From Euryodendron excelsum (lineage: Eukaryota > Streptophyta > Magnoliopsida > Ericales > Pentaphylacaceae): DNA of 64,000 bases. The stretch covers positions 7,415,501 to 7,479,500 of the forward strand of contig CM065381.1 in NCBI GenBank assembly GCA_033060915.1, read 5' to 3'. A program made the translations under genes and the position numbers. This document shows positions 22,097 through 35,912 of the stretch, in pieces. The notes below the pieces were generated by a model, which saw only the letters and a program-made list of their open reading frames with translations, did not search any database and had not been told where the DNA came from. The stretch's first letter is position 1, and the number at the start of each line of letters is the position of its first letter.

Positions 22097-25000
22097 CTAA
22101 CCAAGCACATCAAATGACCCAATTACACCCATGTTGGAAACATGTTTACCAAAGGTAATAAGCCTGAGTCCCTTGGTCAAAGGGTCTGCCATTATCTGTT
22201 CTGTATCGACGTGCTTAATGATGATGTCACATTTCCTTACCAAATCCCTGATAGACAGATACTTAATCTCAATATACTTAGACCCACTAGAAGTCTTATT
22301 ATTTTTAGAAAAGAATACAACTGCACTATTATCACAAAAGATCTTCAGTGGTCTAGCAATGGAATCAATCACTTTAAGTTCTGTAATAAAATTTCGCAGC
22401 CAAACAGCTTGTGTTGCAGCTCCAAAACAAGCCACAAACTCAGCATGCATAGTGGAAGAAGCTGTAAGAGTCTGTTTGACACTCTTCCATGAAATAGCTC
22501 TTCCGACTAGCATAAAAACATATCCGGAGGTAGATTTCATATCATCCACACATCCAGCAAAATCTGAATCTGAATAACTAACAACCTCAAGATTGTCTAC
22601 TTTTCTATATACAAGCATATGATCTTTCATTCTCTGCAAATACCTCATTACTTTCTTTGCAGCCACCCAATGGTCCATGCCAGAGCTAGAAAGATATCTA
22701 CCAAGAATTCTCACAGTAAAAACAATATCTGGCCTAGTACAAACCTGAGCATACATAAGACTGCCAACTGCACTAGTATAAGGAATGTTCTGCATAGCTT
22801 TTACTTCCAAATTATTCTTGGGACATTGACTCTTACTGAACTTGTCACCCTTGGTAACAGGAACATCACCAGATCTACAGTTCTGCATACTAAACCTCTC
22901 AAGTACTCGACTGATGTACCCCTTCTGAGAAAGCCCTAGCATACCACGGGATCTATCACGAATGATTTCAATACCCAAAATAAAGGAGGCCTCTCCAAGA
23001 TCTTTCATATCAAACGAATTAGATAACAACATCTTAGTCTCATCCAAAAGACTTAAGGCACTGCTAGCAAGTAGAATATCATCAACATAAAGAATAAGAA
23101 AAATAAATTTTCTCCCACTGACCTTGAGATATATGCACTGATCAATCTTATTTTCCACAAAACCTAAGGAAGTGACAATCTCATCAAACTTCAAATACCA
23201 TTGACGCGAGGCTTGCTTCAAATCATAAATATATTTCTTCAACTTACATACCATGTGCTCCCTGCCTTCTTCCTTGAAACCTTCAGGTTGCACCATATAA
23301 ATCTTCTCACTTAGGCTGCCATTCAGAAAAGCAGTCTTGACATCCATCTGATGAAACTCTAAATCATAATGAGCCACCAAAGCCATGACAATTCTGAATG
23401 AATTCTTAGATGAAACTGGAGAGAATGTATCATTATAATCAATGTCTTCTCTCTGAGTAAACCCCTTTGTAACCAATATAGATTTGAAACGCTCAACCTG
23501 GCCTTTAGAGTCTTTCTTGATCTTGAACACCCACTTGCAACCAATAGCCTTACGGCTAGCTGGAAGATCAACGAACTCCCATACTCCATTATGCTTCATA
23601 GAACGCATCTCATCCGTCATAGCATCCACCCACATGCTAGACTGGGGACTAGAAATTGCACCAGCATAAGTCACTGGATCAATCACAGGACCTATATCAT
23701 AGTTACTCTCACTAAGATAAACAATAAACTCATCAGATATGGCAGGTCTCCGCTGTCTCACTAATCTCTTCACAAGTACCTTTGGAACAAGCTGAACAGG
23801 GTCAACAGGATCAGGGGCATTAGCAGCAATGGGTGCATTAATCCCCAGCTGCTCTTGATCAATTCCATCCACAGGTGTAGGCAAAACAAAAGTTTGAACA
23901 TTAGGCAAGGGGATAGGCACCACCTCGCTTTGCCTATCAACATCAAGCTGCTGTGGGGTCTCCAAATCAGTTGTATCATGCTCCAAGAACTTAGCTGTCT
24001 GAGACTCAACAATTCTAGCACCAGGCGTAGGACAGTAGAACCTGTATCCCTTAGAATGATCTGGCTACCCAATGAAGAAACAACAAGCGGTTCTAGGGTC
24101 AATTTTTCTCTCAAAAATGTTATATATCCTAACCTCTGCCGGACAACCCCAGACACGAAGATGGTTAAGGCTAGGCTTTCTACCAGTTCACAATTCAAAA
24201 GGTGTTTTAGGAACAGACTTGCTAGGAACCCTATTGAGAATGTACAAGACAGACTTAATGGCATCACCCCAGAGATATGCAGGCAAATTACTCCTATTCA
24301 TCATACTCCTCATCATGTCTTTAAGGGTGCAATTATGCCTTTCGGCCACACCATTCTGTTCAGAACTACCAGGCATGGTATATTGGGCAACAATCCCACA
24401 CTCTTGCAAGTATTTGGCAAACGGTCCCATATGCTGTCCAGTGACATCATGTTTATCATAATACTCACCCCCACGGTCAGATCTAACAACCATAATCCTT
24501 TTGGTCAATTAATTCTCCACTTCTATTTTAAAAATTTTAAACTTTTCAAGTGCATCAGATTGCTCTTTAATTAGGTAAACATAGCCATAGCGAGAGAAAT
24601 CATCAATAAAGGTCAAAAAATATTTATTTTCACAAAAGGTAGAGGAATAAGGTCCACTAATATCAGTGTGTATGATTTCTAAAATGCCACCACTTCGTGT
24701 TGCACTTTTCTTCCTAGTCTTGGTCAATTTTCCTCGAATACAGTCAACACAAGTGTCTAAGTCTCCAAAATCAAGTGATATAAGGATGTTATCTTTAATT
24801 AGCCTTTGAATTCTTTCTTTAGAAATGTGACTTAGACGCTTTTGCCATAACATGAAAGACTGGTCTTTAATTCTAGGTCTCTTGGATACATTATTTTCAA
24901 CATGGAAGGAGGCATACTCATTATCCTGTTTTAATTTCATCCTGTATAATCCATCAGATAACAAACCATAGTCAATAATTTTGGAGTTGTAAAATAAATC

Positions 25001-25336
25001 AACCAAGCAATTTCGAAATTGAAAAATATATCCAAGTTTGTCCAAAAAAGAAATAGAAATCAAATTCCGTCTAAAAGACGGTACATAAGCAGTGTTTTCG
25101 AAAATAAGTTGAAAACCAGTTTCTAAATTTAAAATGGCATCTCCTATGAACTCGACCTTAACTATGCTATCATGTCCAACTCTAAGCTTGGCCTCACTCT
25201 CACTTGGCCTCCGCTTGCTTCTGAATCCCTGTAAAGACATGGCAACATGAACAGTTGCACCACTATCAAACCACTAAAAATTTGATGGGACACTAACGAA
25301 ATTAGATTCAAAGCAAGTTAAGGCAAGTGAGTTACC
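22097..25336 (-). pseudogene. Copia element 2 pol (protease, integrase, RT, RNase H) with in-frame stops
   Basis: On the minus strand, the protease site WFDSGAT is at about 25254-25275, preceded by a stop codon. Next come a GAG-pre-integrase and the integrase N-terminal zinc region (24509-25240, with LWQKRLSHIS ... CVDCIRGK). The integrase core spans the 24509 stop ([23 protein letters not shown]). A long open frame at 22097-23986 carries RT and RNase H. RT retains the catalytic YVDD (23078-23089). The pieces share one reading frame. The breaks are point nonsense changes: a Gln codon to TAA at about 24507, a Trp codon to TGA at about 24188, and a stop at about 24064 in the FIG-PDHS segment. 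Substitution lesions fit an aged element. Confidence 0.92.
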
Positions 25337-25948
25337 TCATTCCTGTTTCTTCTTCTTTTCTAACCAGGACTTGTGCCTGTAACAATATTTCTTTTTGTGG
25401 CCTTCTTTCCTACAGAAAAAACACTTTATGGCCTTCTTAATTGTAGCATTAGGACCTAAAGAATTGTGGGTCTGACCGTAACCTTTACCATGCCCTTTAT
25501 TATCTTGACCTTTATGAGGGGTATTGTTACTAGGTTTCTTATGGTTCTTTCGGTTCCCATGACTTTGCCCAGGAGTGACTTTGGAATGAGAAATAAGCAA
25601 GGCAGACTCAGTTTTCTCTCTCTTAAGCTTATCCTCCTCTAAGACACATTTGGCAATGAGGTTATTCACTGTCCAAGACTCACTCTGGGTGTTGTAGGCA
25701 GTCTTTATCTGGCTGAACTCTGGTGGAAGGCTATTAAGAGCATGATGGACAATGAAATCATCAGGGAAGGTAACATTTAGACCTCTAAGTTTGGATTAGA
25801 GAAAAATAAGTTTCAAGACATATTCCCTTACCCCATTCTAGCTATCATACCTCAAACTCGTGAGTTCATTCATCAGGGCTCTAGTCTCAGCCTTGCTGGA
25901 TACTTGATATCTTTGTCCTATAGCCTCAAACAGTATTTTGGCATTGTT
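25337..25948 (-). pseudogene. Copia element 2 gag, C-terminal part with zinc knuckle
   Basis: The minus-strand frame continues the gag cut off at 35913. It includes the gag helical region (MNELTSLRYDSW, PPEFSQIKTAYN) and a single CCHC knuckle, CFFCRKEGHKKKYC, near 25370-25420. The upstream side is truncated exactly at the gypsy insertion. At least one stop interrupts the frame at about 25798. Confidence 0.85.
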
Positions 25949-26432
25949 TGTGAAACCCTAATCTCATATTTTTATAATTAGTTGAATTGCATCGTAAACG
26001 TAGTTAAATTAGTTTATTTAATTTAATTTACATATATTGCATGGTTAATTATAAATTGTGTGTGCCACTTGTATCATTTTATTAGTGGTAAGTTAAATGG
26101 TTAAATGGTGAAACATTGGTGAGTGAGTATAATAAGTAGATGTATAAAATACCTAAAATATAATAAGTGGGTGTATAAAATACCTAGGGGGGGGGGGTGA
26201 GATATATATTATTATGTTATATTGAAGTTAATTGAGAGGAGGGGAGGGTGTCGGTGGAGAGAAAGAGAGGAAGATGACAAAGGGGGACAAGGAGGCAAAT
26301 GAAGAAAGAAAAGGAAGAAAAAGAAGGAAAAAAAAAACAAGAATGGTGGGGGGTGAGTGGTTAGCATGATGGGAGGGAGAAGAGAGGAAAGATAGCTGCC
26401 ATTATAGAGAGAGAGAGAGAGAGATATAGAGT

Positions 26433-26474
<42 letters not shown>

Positions 26475-28504
26475 CTTGAAGAGAGAAGGAGCAATCGGTG
26501 GAAAAGAGGAAGAAGAAGAAAAGAGGGGAAAAATCTAAGGAAGCTTTCTTACACTTTGTTTTCCTCATCTAAGGTGAGTATCATGCTTGTTTCATCTTAT
26601 TTTCTCTAATTATTACATGTTGTATGAGTCATGCCATGGAAGGAAGAGGATGGAGGTGAGATCTTCCATGGTAAAAACTTAGAATCACCCATGACAGCCC
26701 TAACAGAGTATTCTCTATGAAAATGTTACTGTTTAGAGACATTTCGACCTAGCTAAAAATTTTATTTGTGGCTGAATTTTTGAACACTGTAATTTAGAGT
26801 TATGAGGATCATTTGGGCTTTGGATTCACTTAAAAATGTTGTAATTTCGAATTATGGTGGATTTTTGAAATGGGACTGTCCCTGCAGATTTTTGATGCCC
26901 AGATCTGTAACCTTTGGTTTAACAGAGAATTCGACCAAGTTAGAGTAGCCCAAAAATTATGAAATTTTTACTGTATCTAGGATAAAGGTTGATGATAATC
27001 TTTACCAAATTTCAGATCATTTAGATGTCGTTTACCTATGTTATTAATTTATCAAAGATAGACTATTTACTGCTGAATTCGAGTTTCTGCAGCACTGCCC
27101 TGTATTTGCAAATACCAAATAAATACTTAGGCATGTTCAAAAAATGTACAATTTGGTCTGGATACTCTTTGATATGTCTAGTTGGTATTTCTAAAGTTTT
27201 AGAATTTTTGGGCATAAGCCCACGAAGTTATGTCCAGATTATGAAGCCTGTGTCAGTTTTGGCAGATTAGAGGACTTGATGTATTTTGGTATTTTTCAAC
27301 TCTAGCTTTACATTGGGAGTGTGATTGAGATTAGCATATAGTAGTTCTAATGTATAATTTCAGTGTTATAACTTGTTTGTGTAGACATTATAGCTATGAT
27401 TATCGGAGTATACATTGAGTTTCCTAAACTAATACGGTTGTGGTGATAGGAGCTAACGGAGAGCAAGATCCTTCAACGTCAACCCGAAGTGATCTTTGAC
27501 ATAGTGTGTGTGCGGTGACAGGTGGGATCATAGGATAATCTTATTCATATAGAAGTGAATATATATATATTGCTTATGTTATTATCTATCTTGGTATTAA
27601 TTGTGGAATTGTGAGATTTTGAGATAATCTTATTCATGTTAAATGCATTGTGTATTTTTATATGTATAATGGTGGTGAATGCATATGAGGTGTTGAAGGT
27701 GTGTTTATATATGAGGTGAAATTGGTATTATATGAGAAGTTCTGTGGAGACATTGATGATTTTATATACATGGTGGCATTGCATACCATTCATATTGTAT
27801 GCCTTGCATTGCACTGGAGAGAGTTAACCACGGTGGGTTAACCAAGGCTTAGTCACGGTGGACTAGCCTAGGGGTGCCACGGTGGGCATTCCTTGATAAC
27901 GCGCCATCGATATATTGGGCCAACGTTATCTAAAATTGCGCGCACATGTGGGTGATACATGCATTGCATTGAGACATCCATGAGATAGATATATATTAAT
28001 CATTTCTACCTGTATGCATTTGAGTGCTTATTATCATTCTTTATGAGTTTGATTATCTGTCGTGAGCATGTTGATAATTAGCTCACACCCACACAGACTG
28101 TCTTGACAGGTAACTTGGAGATGACGGTTTGGTTCACTGCAGTCTTGGTTCTTGCCGTGGTGGCAATCATGTCGATGTCAGGATGTCTAGTCACGGGGCT
28201 TGGGACAGCTCCATTGTCTTACTTTCAGTTTCATGGTTGTAATTTTATATAGACGTTGGGTTTGGTATTATGTTTTAACTTTGTATAATGGTAAAGAATT
28301 TTGTGAAAGGATGTTGATTATTTCCAGTGGTAATGTATTCCTTTGGAGAGTTTATTATATTTTTCTCATTGTATTATTTATTCCGCTGCATTCTTTTATT
28401 TTTTGAGTATGGGTTAAGGTGTCGTTCGCAGGTACGGTGACCTGTGCGATCACGTCTCACCTAATGTGACATAATTAATGTCTAATTGGGTTAGGGGTGT
28501 GACA
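25949..28504 (+). repeat. 5' LTR of the gypsy element
   Basis: It is 2556 bp and contains a G-run (about 26187), a purine-rich stretch and a (GA)n microsatellite (about 26407-26471). Several ACGGTGG words occur around 27830-27885. Differences from 33355-35912 seen by eye are almost all length changes in runs or microsatellites; one clear substitution flanks the G-run. Confidence 0.95.
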
Positions 28505-28507
28505 GCT

Positions 28508-28519
28508 TGGTATCAGAGC
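28508..28519 (+). other. Gypsy primer-binding site
   Basis: TGGTATCAGAGC lies three bases inside the 5' LTR. It is complementary to the 3' end of initiator tRNA-Met. Confidence 0.9.
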
Positions 28520-28695
28520 TATGGTTTGTATTAGACAGACATGTGTTTCATAGCCTATACTAAAGCTATAGTATAGAGTTGGTGTCTAGAGTGCAGTGAA
28601 CTGTAGGGTGTTGTCGGTGTTGGTTAGGTCGTTAAGAAATGTGCGTTTTTATATATTATATATGTTGTACTTATCCTGATTTGGTGACAGAAAGA

Positions 28696-31600
28696 ATGGC
28701 ACAAAGGGATTCAGCTAGAGCAATGGAAGGGGATGATTCAGCAGCGTCAGTCAGGGGTGTGGAGCAAGGAGAGCATGGACCCCATATTCAGAATCAACTT
28801 GATGCAACCGACCGACTTGCAAATTTAATGGCACAATATATGGAAGCTCAGGTGGCAAGATCGGCGCCAAGGAGTACAACTTTACATGAGCAATTTATGA
28901 AGCTAAGTCCGCCAGAATTTATGGGAGCGACTGATCCATTAATAGCTGAGGAATGGTTAAGGAAGCTGGAAACTATATTTGAAGTGATGGGGATTGCTGA
29001 TGAACAAAAGCTATCCTTATCCACATTCATGCTAAGAGGTGAGGCACGGAACTGGTGGGAAGCCACGAGACGAATGGAAAATGCTCAACCTGGAGGACTA
29101 CTGATCACGTGGCAACGCTTTGTGGATGTATTTAATGATCAGTACTTTCCCCTTATTTACCGTTATCAGAAAGAGCAAGAATTCATTCTTCTAAAGCAAG
29201 GCAAAATGTCAGTGGGAGAATATGAAGAGCAGTTCACGGCTTTGTCTCGATTTGCACCTGACTTGGTGCGTACTGAAGGTGCTAAGTGTAGGAGGTTTCA
29301 ACAGGGACTAGAGTTGTCAATCCGGTCTCGGGTTTCTGCATTTGAAATCACTAGATATGGGGACCTAGTGAACAAAGCCAAGATTGTAGAATTGGATGTG
29401 AAAGAGATGACTGGGCGACGAGAACAATTTAAGAAGGGGAGATTTGATTCCGGATCTGGTACTTCACGACAGAGACCTTCAGAATCTGCTCCAACTGTGG
29501 ACCAAGGACGGGTACAATTTAATCTTGGATCGGGTGGTTCACGATTTAATAATGCGAGAAGTACAGGAAGTTCTAGGGGCCGAGCAGCTTCGAGACCACC
29601 GGGAAGGTCTACCAGTTCAAGACCTTTGGGGAGTAGCACTGGGGGCATCATTTGCTACCGATGTGGGACTGAGGGGCATATTGTGAGAGATTGTCCAGTG
29701 CCATGGAGCGATAAGTGCTATCAGTGTGGACAGTCGGGTCACATAGCACGAAATTGTCCTCGGAATCTTGCGGCAGCATCATCAGTGGGTAATGTGGCGA
29801 GCGGAGACAGGGGAACAATGGGGGTTGCTCAACAGGGGCCAGCTATGACACCAGAACCTCACACTCAGGCACGGGTTTATGCCATGACGATGAGAGATGT
29901 GCAGGCTACTCCTAATGTTGTGACAGGTATGTTATTTATACTTGATAAAGAGGCATATGTGTTGTTAGATCCGGGTTCTACACATTCATTTGTTTCTATT
30001 GCATTTAGTATGCATTTGGATCGACCATGTAGTTCATTGTCACAACCTTTACTTGTGTCTACACCGGTGGGAGATGTGATAGTAGTAGACAGGGTATATA
30101 AAGATTGTGTGGTGAAGATTGGGGGTAATGAGTTGGCAGTTGACCTGATTCCATTAGCTATTCATGACTTTGATTTGATATTGGGGATGGATTGGTTATC
30201 TTCGTATCATGCATCTATTGATTGCTTTAAGAAAGAAGTTGTTTTTAGACTGCCGAATGAAGTAGAATTTCGATTCCAAGGGGAAAGAGATGTAGTTTCA
30301 ACTTGTTTGATATCAGCTTTAAAAGCTAAGAAGTTGTTGCAAAAAGGATGTAAAGGGTATCTTGCACATATAGTTGACACTACCAAATCAGAACTAAAGT
30401 TATCTGATATTCCTGTGGCTCGAGACTTTTTGGATGTTTTTCCAGATGAGCTTCCAGGGGTGGTACTAGACAGAGAGGTGGAGTTTTCTATTGACTTGTT
30501 ACCAGGAACAACACCAATTTCAATTTCACCGTATAGAATGGCACCATCCGAATTGCGGGAGTTGAAACTTCAATTGCAAGACTTGTGTGATAAGGGATTC
30601 ATTCAGCCAAGTGTATCGCCATGGGGAGCACCAGTGTTGTTTGTGAAGAAAAAGGATGGCACCATGAGATTGTGTATTGATTACCGACAATTGAATCAGG
30701 TTACTGTAAAGAACAGATATCCTTTGCCTCGGATTGATGATTTGTTTGATCAATTGCAAGGAGCTGCAGTGTTTTCAAAGATTGATTTGAGATCTGGATA
30801 TCATCAATTGAAAGTAAAAGACAGTGATGTACCAAAAACCGCATTTCGTACTCGATATGGTCATTATGAATTTTTGGTGATGCCATTCGGAGTGACTAAT
30901 GCACCTGCTATCTTCATGGATTTAATGAACCGGGTATTTCGATCTTTTCTTGATTCTTTTGTGATTGTCTTTATTGATGATATATTGATATATTCTCGTA
31001 GTCAAGAAGAGCATGAGAATCATTTGAGACTTGTATTGCAAACTTTGCGGAATAAGCAATTATATGCTAAGTTCAGCAAGTGTGAATTTTGGCTTAATGA
31101 GGTAGTGTTTTTGGGGCATGTGATATCTGCTCAGGGCATTAATGTTGATCCACGAAAAATTGAGGCTATTATGAATTGGGAACAACCAAAGAATGTCTCT
31201 GAGGTTAGAAGTTTTCTGGGATTAGCAGGTTACTATCGGAGATTTATACAGGGTTTTTCATCGATTGCCGTTCCTTTGACACAATTGACTCGCAAGAATG
31301 TGGCATTCGTGTGGACAGTTGATTGTGAACGTAGTTTCAAGGAGTTGAAGACCAAGCTGACTTCAGCACCGGTATTAACAATTCCTTTCGGGAAGGGAGA
31401 CTTTGTGGTGTATAGCGATGCTTCACATCAAGGGTTGGGGTGTGTTCTAATGCAGCGAGGAAGGGTGTCGCTTATGCATCAAGACAGTTGAAGACACATG
31501 AAAGGAACTATCCTATTCATGACTTGGAGTTGGCAGCTGTAGTATTTGCATTGAAGATATGGAGGCATTATTTGTATGGGGAACCTTGTGAAATTTATAC

Positions 31601-33316
31601 AGATCACCAAAGCTTGAAGTATCTATTTACTCAACGAGATTTGAATGCACGACAGAGAAGATGGATGGAACTAATTAAAGACTACGAATGTGTGATTCAT
31701 TACCATCCGGGAAGAGCCAATGTAGTGGCTGATGCCTTAAGTCGGAAGTCTTCAAGTAGACTGGCTTGCATGCGATGTTATCGGGCAGAATTGTATGCGG
31801 AAATGACTTCCTTGGGAGTGGAGTTTGAACAGAAAAGTATGGGTGTCATGTTAGCTCATTTTCGGGTGAGACCATTATTACTTGATCGAATTCGGGAACT
31901 TCAAATGCAGGATGAGCAATTGATGAAGATTAGACAAGAAGTGATGGAGAAGGTGAGCACCAATTTCTCTATTCTTGATGATGGTACTTTGAAGTTGGGA
32001 AATCGCTTTTGTATACCTAATCATCTAGCTTTAAAGAATGAAATTCTGGAGGAGGCGCATCACTCACTATATGCTATGCATCCGGGAAGCACCAAGATGT
32101 ACAGAGATCTTCGGGAGATATACTGGTGGTCAGGTATGAAGAGGGATATTGCTGAATTTGTGGCAAAATGTTTAACTTGCCAACAGGTAAAAGCTGAGCA
32201 TCAAAGACCGGCGGGATTATTGCAACCTCTCTCGATACCCCAATGGAAATGGGAGCATATCACTATGGATTTTGTGGTGGGATTACCGAAAACTCCTAGT
32301 GGGCATGATTCTGTATGGGTTATTGTGGACAGATTGACCAAGTCAGCTCATTTTCTTCCAGTAAAAGTTACGTATACATTGGATCAATATGCCAAGTTAT
32401 ATGTGAAAGAGATTGTCAGACTGCATGGAACACCAGTATCGATAGTTTCGGACAGAGATCCAAGGTTTTACGTCGAGATTTTGGTTGAGTCTTCAGCAAG
32501 CTATGGGTACATCATTGAAGTTTAGTACGGCCTTTCATCCTCAGACAGACGGACAATCTGAAAGAACTATCCAGACTTTGGAAGATATGTTGCGAGCTTG
32601 TATGCTTGATTTCAAAGGTAGTTGGGGAGATTACATTACTTTGATGGAATTTGCATATAACAATAGTTATCAATCTAGCATTGGTATGGCACCGTTTGAA
32701 GCATTGTATGGTAGAAGATGTAGAACTCCGGTATGTTGGACTGAAGTAGGTGAAAGACAGTTGCTGGGCCCAGAGATGATCCAAGACACAACTGAGAAAA
32801 TCAAAACAGTTCAAGAGCATTTGAAGGCGGCACAGAGCAGACAGAAAAGTTATGCGGATAACCGACGGCGTGAACTTGAGTTCAAGGTGGGAGACCAAGT
32901 GTTTCTTAAAGTTTCTCCATGGAAAGGCGTTCTGAGATTTGGAAGGAAAGGTAAATTGAATCCAAGACATTGGACCGTATACTATTGTGGAAAGAGTTGG
33001 TGTTGTGGCTTACAGGTTGGATTTACCTCCAGAAATGGCCAAGCTACATAATGTTTTCCATGTATCTATGTTAAGGAAGTATGTGTCAGATCCGTCACAT
33101 GTATTGGTTCACCAACCAGTTGAGTTAGCAGATGATTTGAGTTATGTTGAGGAGCCGGTTCAGATATTAGATCGAAGGAATCAAGTACTTCGCAACAAGG
33201 TAATTTCGTTGGTGAAAGTACTGTGGAGAAGCCATACAGTGGAAGAAGCTACATGGGAGAGTGAAGAGAAAATGAGAAAAAAAAAAACAATATCCATATC
33301 TATTTGCATGAGGTAA
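28696..33316 (+). pseudogene. Gypsy gag-pol polyprotein, broken by three frame changes
   Basis: The likely start is the ATG at 28696 ([13 protein letters not shown]); the frame is open 19 codons further upstream. Gag spans about 28900-29400. Two CCHC knuckles follow, [14 protein letters not shown] (29653) and [14 protein letters not shown] (29716). Protease is at about 29968 with Asp-Pro-Gly where Asp-Ser-Gly is usual. RT has the catalytic FIDD (30970-30981). RNase H starts at about 31409. The integrase zinc site lies at about 32060-32185, and catalytic Asp, Asp, Glu fall near 32268, 32451 and 32560. A chromodomain-like C-terminus is at 33150-33270. The reading frame changes near 31455, 32475 and 32970, splitting the polyprotein into four frames. 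Each break can be explained by a single-base indel, while surrounding codons remain well conserved. The element is defective as written. Confidence 0.92.
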
Positions 33317-33340
33317 GGGAATTTCGGGACGAAATTCTTT

Positions 33341-33353
33341 AAGGGGGGAAGAG
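33341..33353 (+). other. Gypsy polypurine tract
   Basis: AAGGGGGGAAGAG stands just before the 3' LTR start at 33355. Confidence 0.85.
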
Positions 33354-33354
33354 T

Positions 33355-33844
33355 TGTGAAACCCTAATCTCTCATTTTTTATAATTAGTTGAATTGCATC
33401 GTAAACGTAGTTAAATTAGTTTATTTAATTTAATTTACATATATTGCATGGTTAATTATAAATTGTGTGTGCCACTTGTATCATTTTATTAGTGGTAAGT
33501 TAAATGGTTAAATGGTGAAACATTGGTGAGTGAGTATAATAAGTAGATGTATAAAATACCTAAAATATAATAAGTGGGTGTATAAAATACCTAAGGGGGG
33601 GGGGGGGGTGAGATATATATTATTATGTTATATTGAAGTTAATTGAGAGGAGGGGAGGGTGTCGGTGGAGAGAAAGAGAGGAAGATGACAAAGGGGGACA
33701 AGGAGGCAAATGAAGAAAGAAAAGGAAGAAAAAGAAGGAAAAAAAAAAACAAGAATGGTGGGGGGTGAGTGGTTAGCATGATGGGAGGGAGAAGAGAGGA
33801 AAGATAGCTGCCATTATAGAGAGAGAGAGAGAGAGATATAGAGT

Positions 33845-33882
<38 letters not shown>

Positions 33883-35912
33883 CTTGAAGAGAGAAGGAGC
33901 AATCGGTGGAAAAGAGGAAGAAGAAGAAAAGAGGGGAAAAATCTAAGGAAGCTTTCTTACACTTTGTTTTCCTCATCTAAGGTGAGTATCATGCTTGTTT
34001 CATCTTATTTTCTCTAATTATTACATGTTGTATGAGTCATGCCATGGAAGGAAAGAGGATGGAGGTGAGATCTTCCATGGTAAAAACTTAGAATCACCCA
34101 TGACAGCCCTAACAGAGTATTCTCTATGAAAATGTTACTGTTTAGAGACATTTCGACCTAGCTAAAAATTTTATTTGTGGCTGAATTTTTGAACACTGTA
34201 ATTTAGAGTTATGAGGATCATTTGGGCTTTGGATTCACTTAAAAATGTTGTAATTTCGAATTATGGTGGATTTTTGAAATGGGACTGTCCCTGCAGATTT
34301 TTGATGCCCAGATCTGTAACCTTTGGTTTAACAGAGAATTCGACCAAGTTAGAGTAGCCCAAAAATTATGAAATTTTTACTGTATCTAGGATAAAGGTTG
34401 ATGATAATCTTTACCAAATTTCAGATCATTTAGATGTCGTTTACCTATGTTATTAATTTATCAAAGATAGACTATTTACTGCTGAATTCGAGTTTCTGCA
34501 GCACTGCCCTGTATTTGCAAATACCAAATAAATACTTAGGCATGTTCAAAAAATGTACAATTTGGTCTGGATACTCTTTGATATGTCTAGTTGGTATTTC
34601 TAAAGTTTTAGAATTTTTGGGCATAAGCCCACGAAGTTATGTCCAGATTATGAAGCCTGTGTCAGTTTTGGCAGATTAGAGGACTTGATGTATTTTGGTA
34701 TTTTTCAACTCTAGCTTTACATTGGGAGTGTGATTGAGATTAGCATATAGTAGTTCTAATGTATAATTTCAGTGTTATAACTTGTTTGTGTAGACATTAT
34801 AGCTATGATTATCGGAGTATACATTGAGTTTCCTAAACTAATACGGTTGTGGTGATAGGAGCTAACGGAGAGCAAGATCCTTCAACGTCAACCCCGAAGT
34901 GATCTTTGACATAGTGTGTGTGCGGTGACAGGTGGGATCATAGGATAATCTTATTCATATAGAAGTGAATATATATATATTGCTTATGTTATTATCTATC
35001 TTGGTATTAATTGTGGAATTGTGAGATTTTGAGATAATCTTATTCATGTTAAATGCATTGTGTATTTTTATATGTATAATGGTGGTGAATGCATATGAGG
35101 TGTTGAAGGTGTTTATATATGAGGTGAAATTGGTATTATATGAGAAGTTCTGTGGAGACATTGATGATTTTATATACATGGTGGCATTGCATACCATTCA
35201 TATTGTATGCCTTGCATTGCACTGGAGAGAGTTAACCACGGTGGGTTAACCAAGGCTTAGTCACGGTGGACTAGCCTAGGGGTGCCACGGTGGGCATTCC
35301 TTGATAACGCGCCATCGATATATTGGGCCAACGTTATCTAAAATTGCGCGCACATGTGGGTGATACATGCATTGCATTGAGACATCCATGAGATAGATAT
35401 ATATTAATCATTTCTACCTGTATGCATTTGAGTGCTTATTATCATTCTTTATGAGTTTGATTATCTGTCGTGAGCATGTTGATAATTAGCTCACACCCAC
35501 ACAGACTGTCTTGACAGGTAACTTGGAGATGACGGTTTGGTTCACTGCAGTCTTGGTTCTTGCCGTGGTGGCAATCATGTCGATGTCAGGATGTCTAGTC
35601 ACGGGGCTTGGGACAGCTCCATTGTCTTACTTTCAGTTTCATGGTTGTAATTTTATATAGACGTTGGGTTTGGTATTATGTTTTAACTTTGTATAATGGT
35701 AAAGAATTTTGTGAAAGGATGTTGATTATTTCCAGTGGTAATGTATTCCTTTGGAGAGTTTATTATATTTTTCTCATTGTATTATTTATTCCGCTGCATT
35801 CTTTTATTTTTTGAGTATGGGTTAAGGTGTCGTTCGCAGGTACGGTGACCTGTGCGATCACGTCTCACCTAATGTGACATAATTAATGTCTAATTGGGTT
35901 AGGGGTGTGACA
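33355..35912 (+). repeat. 3' LTR of the gypsy element
   Basis: It is 2558 bp and near-identical to the 5' LTR. Examples of differences are a G-run of different length at about 33595, a shorter (GA)n tract at 33846-33880, and loss of one GT unit at about 35111. Confidence 0.95.

Larger units (their letters stand above)
25949..35912 (+). mobile_element. Ty3/gypsy chromovirus (probable Tekay clade), young, 9,964 bp
   Basis: LTRs at 25949-28504 (2556 bp) and 33355-35912 (2558 bp) both run TGTGAAACCC...GGTGTGACA. Exact target duplications TTGTT lie at 25944-25948 and 35913-35917. The primer site TGGTATCAGAGC is at 28508-28519 and the polypurine tract AAGGGGGGAAGAG at 33341-33353. Gag and pol are on the + strand in the order gag, protease, RT, RNase H, integrase, chromodomain-like tail, which defines Ty3/gypsy chromoviruses. 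LTR length of ~2.5 kb and the pol sequence suggest Tekay (Del). The LTRs are almost identical, so insertion was recent. It landed inside copia 2 gag in the opposite orientation. Confidence 0.95.

Noticed and set aside
22131..24574. Several + strand frames opposite copia 2 pol
   Set aside because: The minus strand carries conserved RT, RNase H and integrase motifs; the + strand frames are shadows.
26212..26568. Minus-strand frame in the gypsy LTR, repeated at 33639-33976
   Set aside because: A translation of GA-rich microsatellite sequence inside both LTRs.
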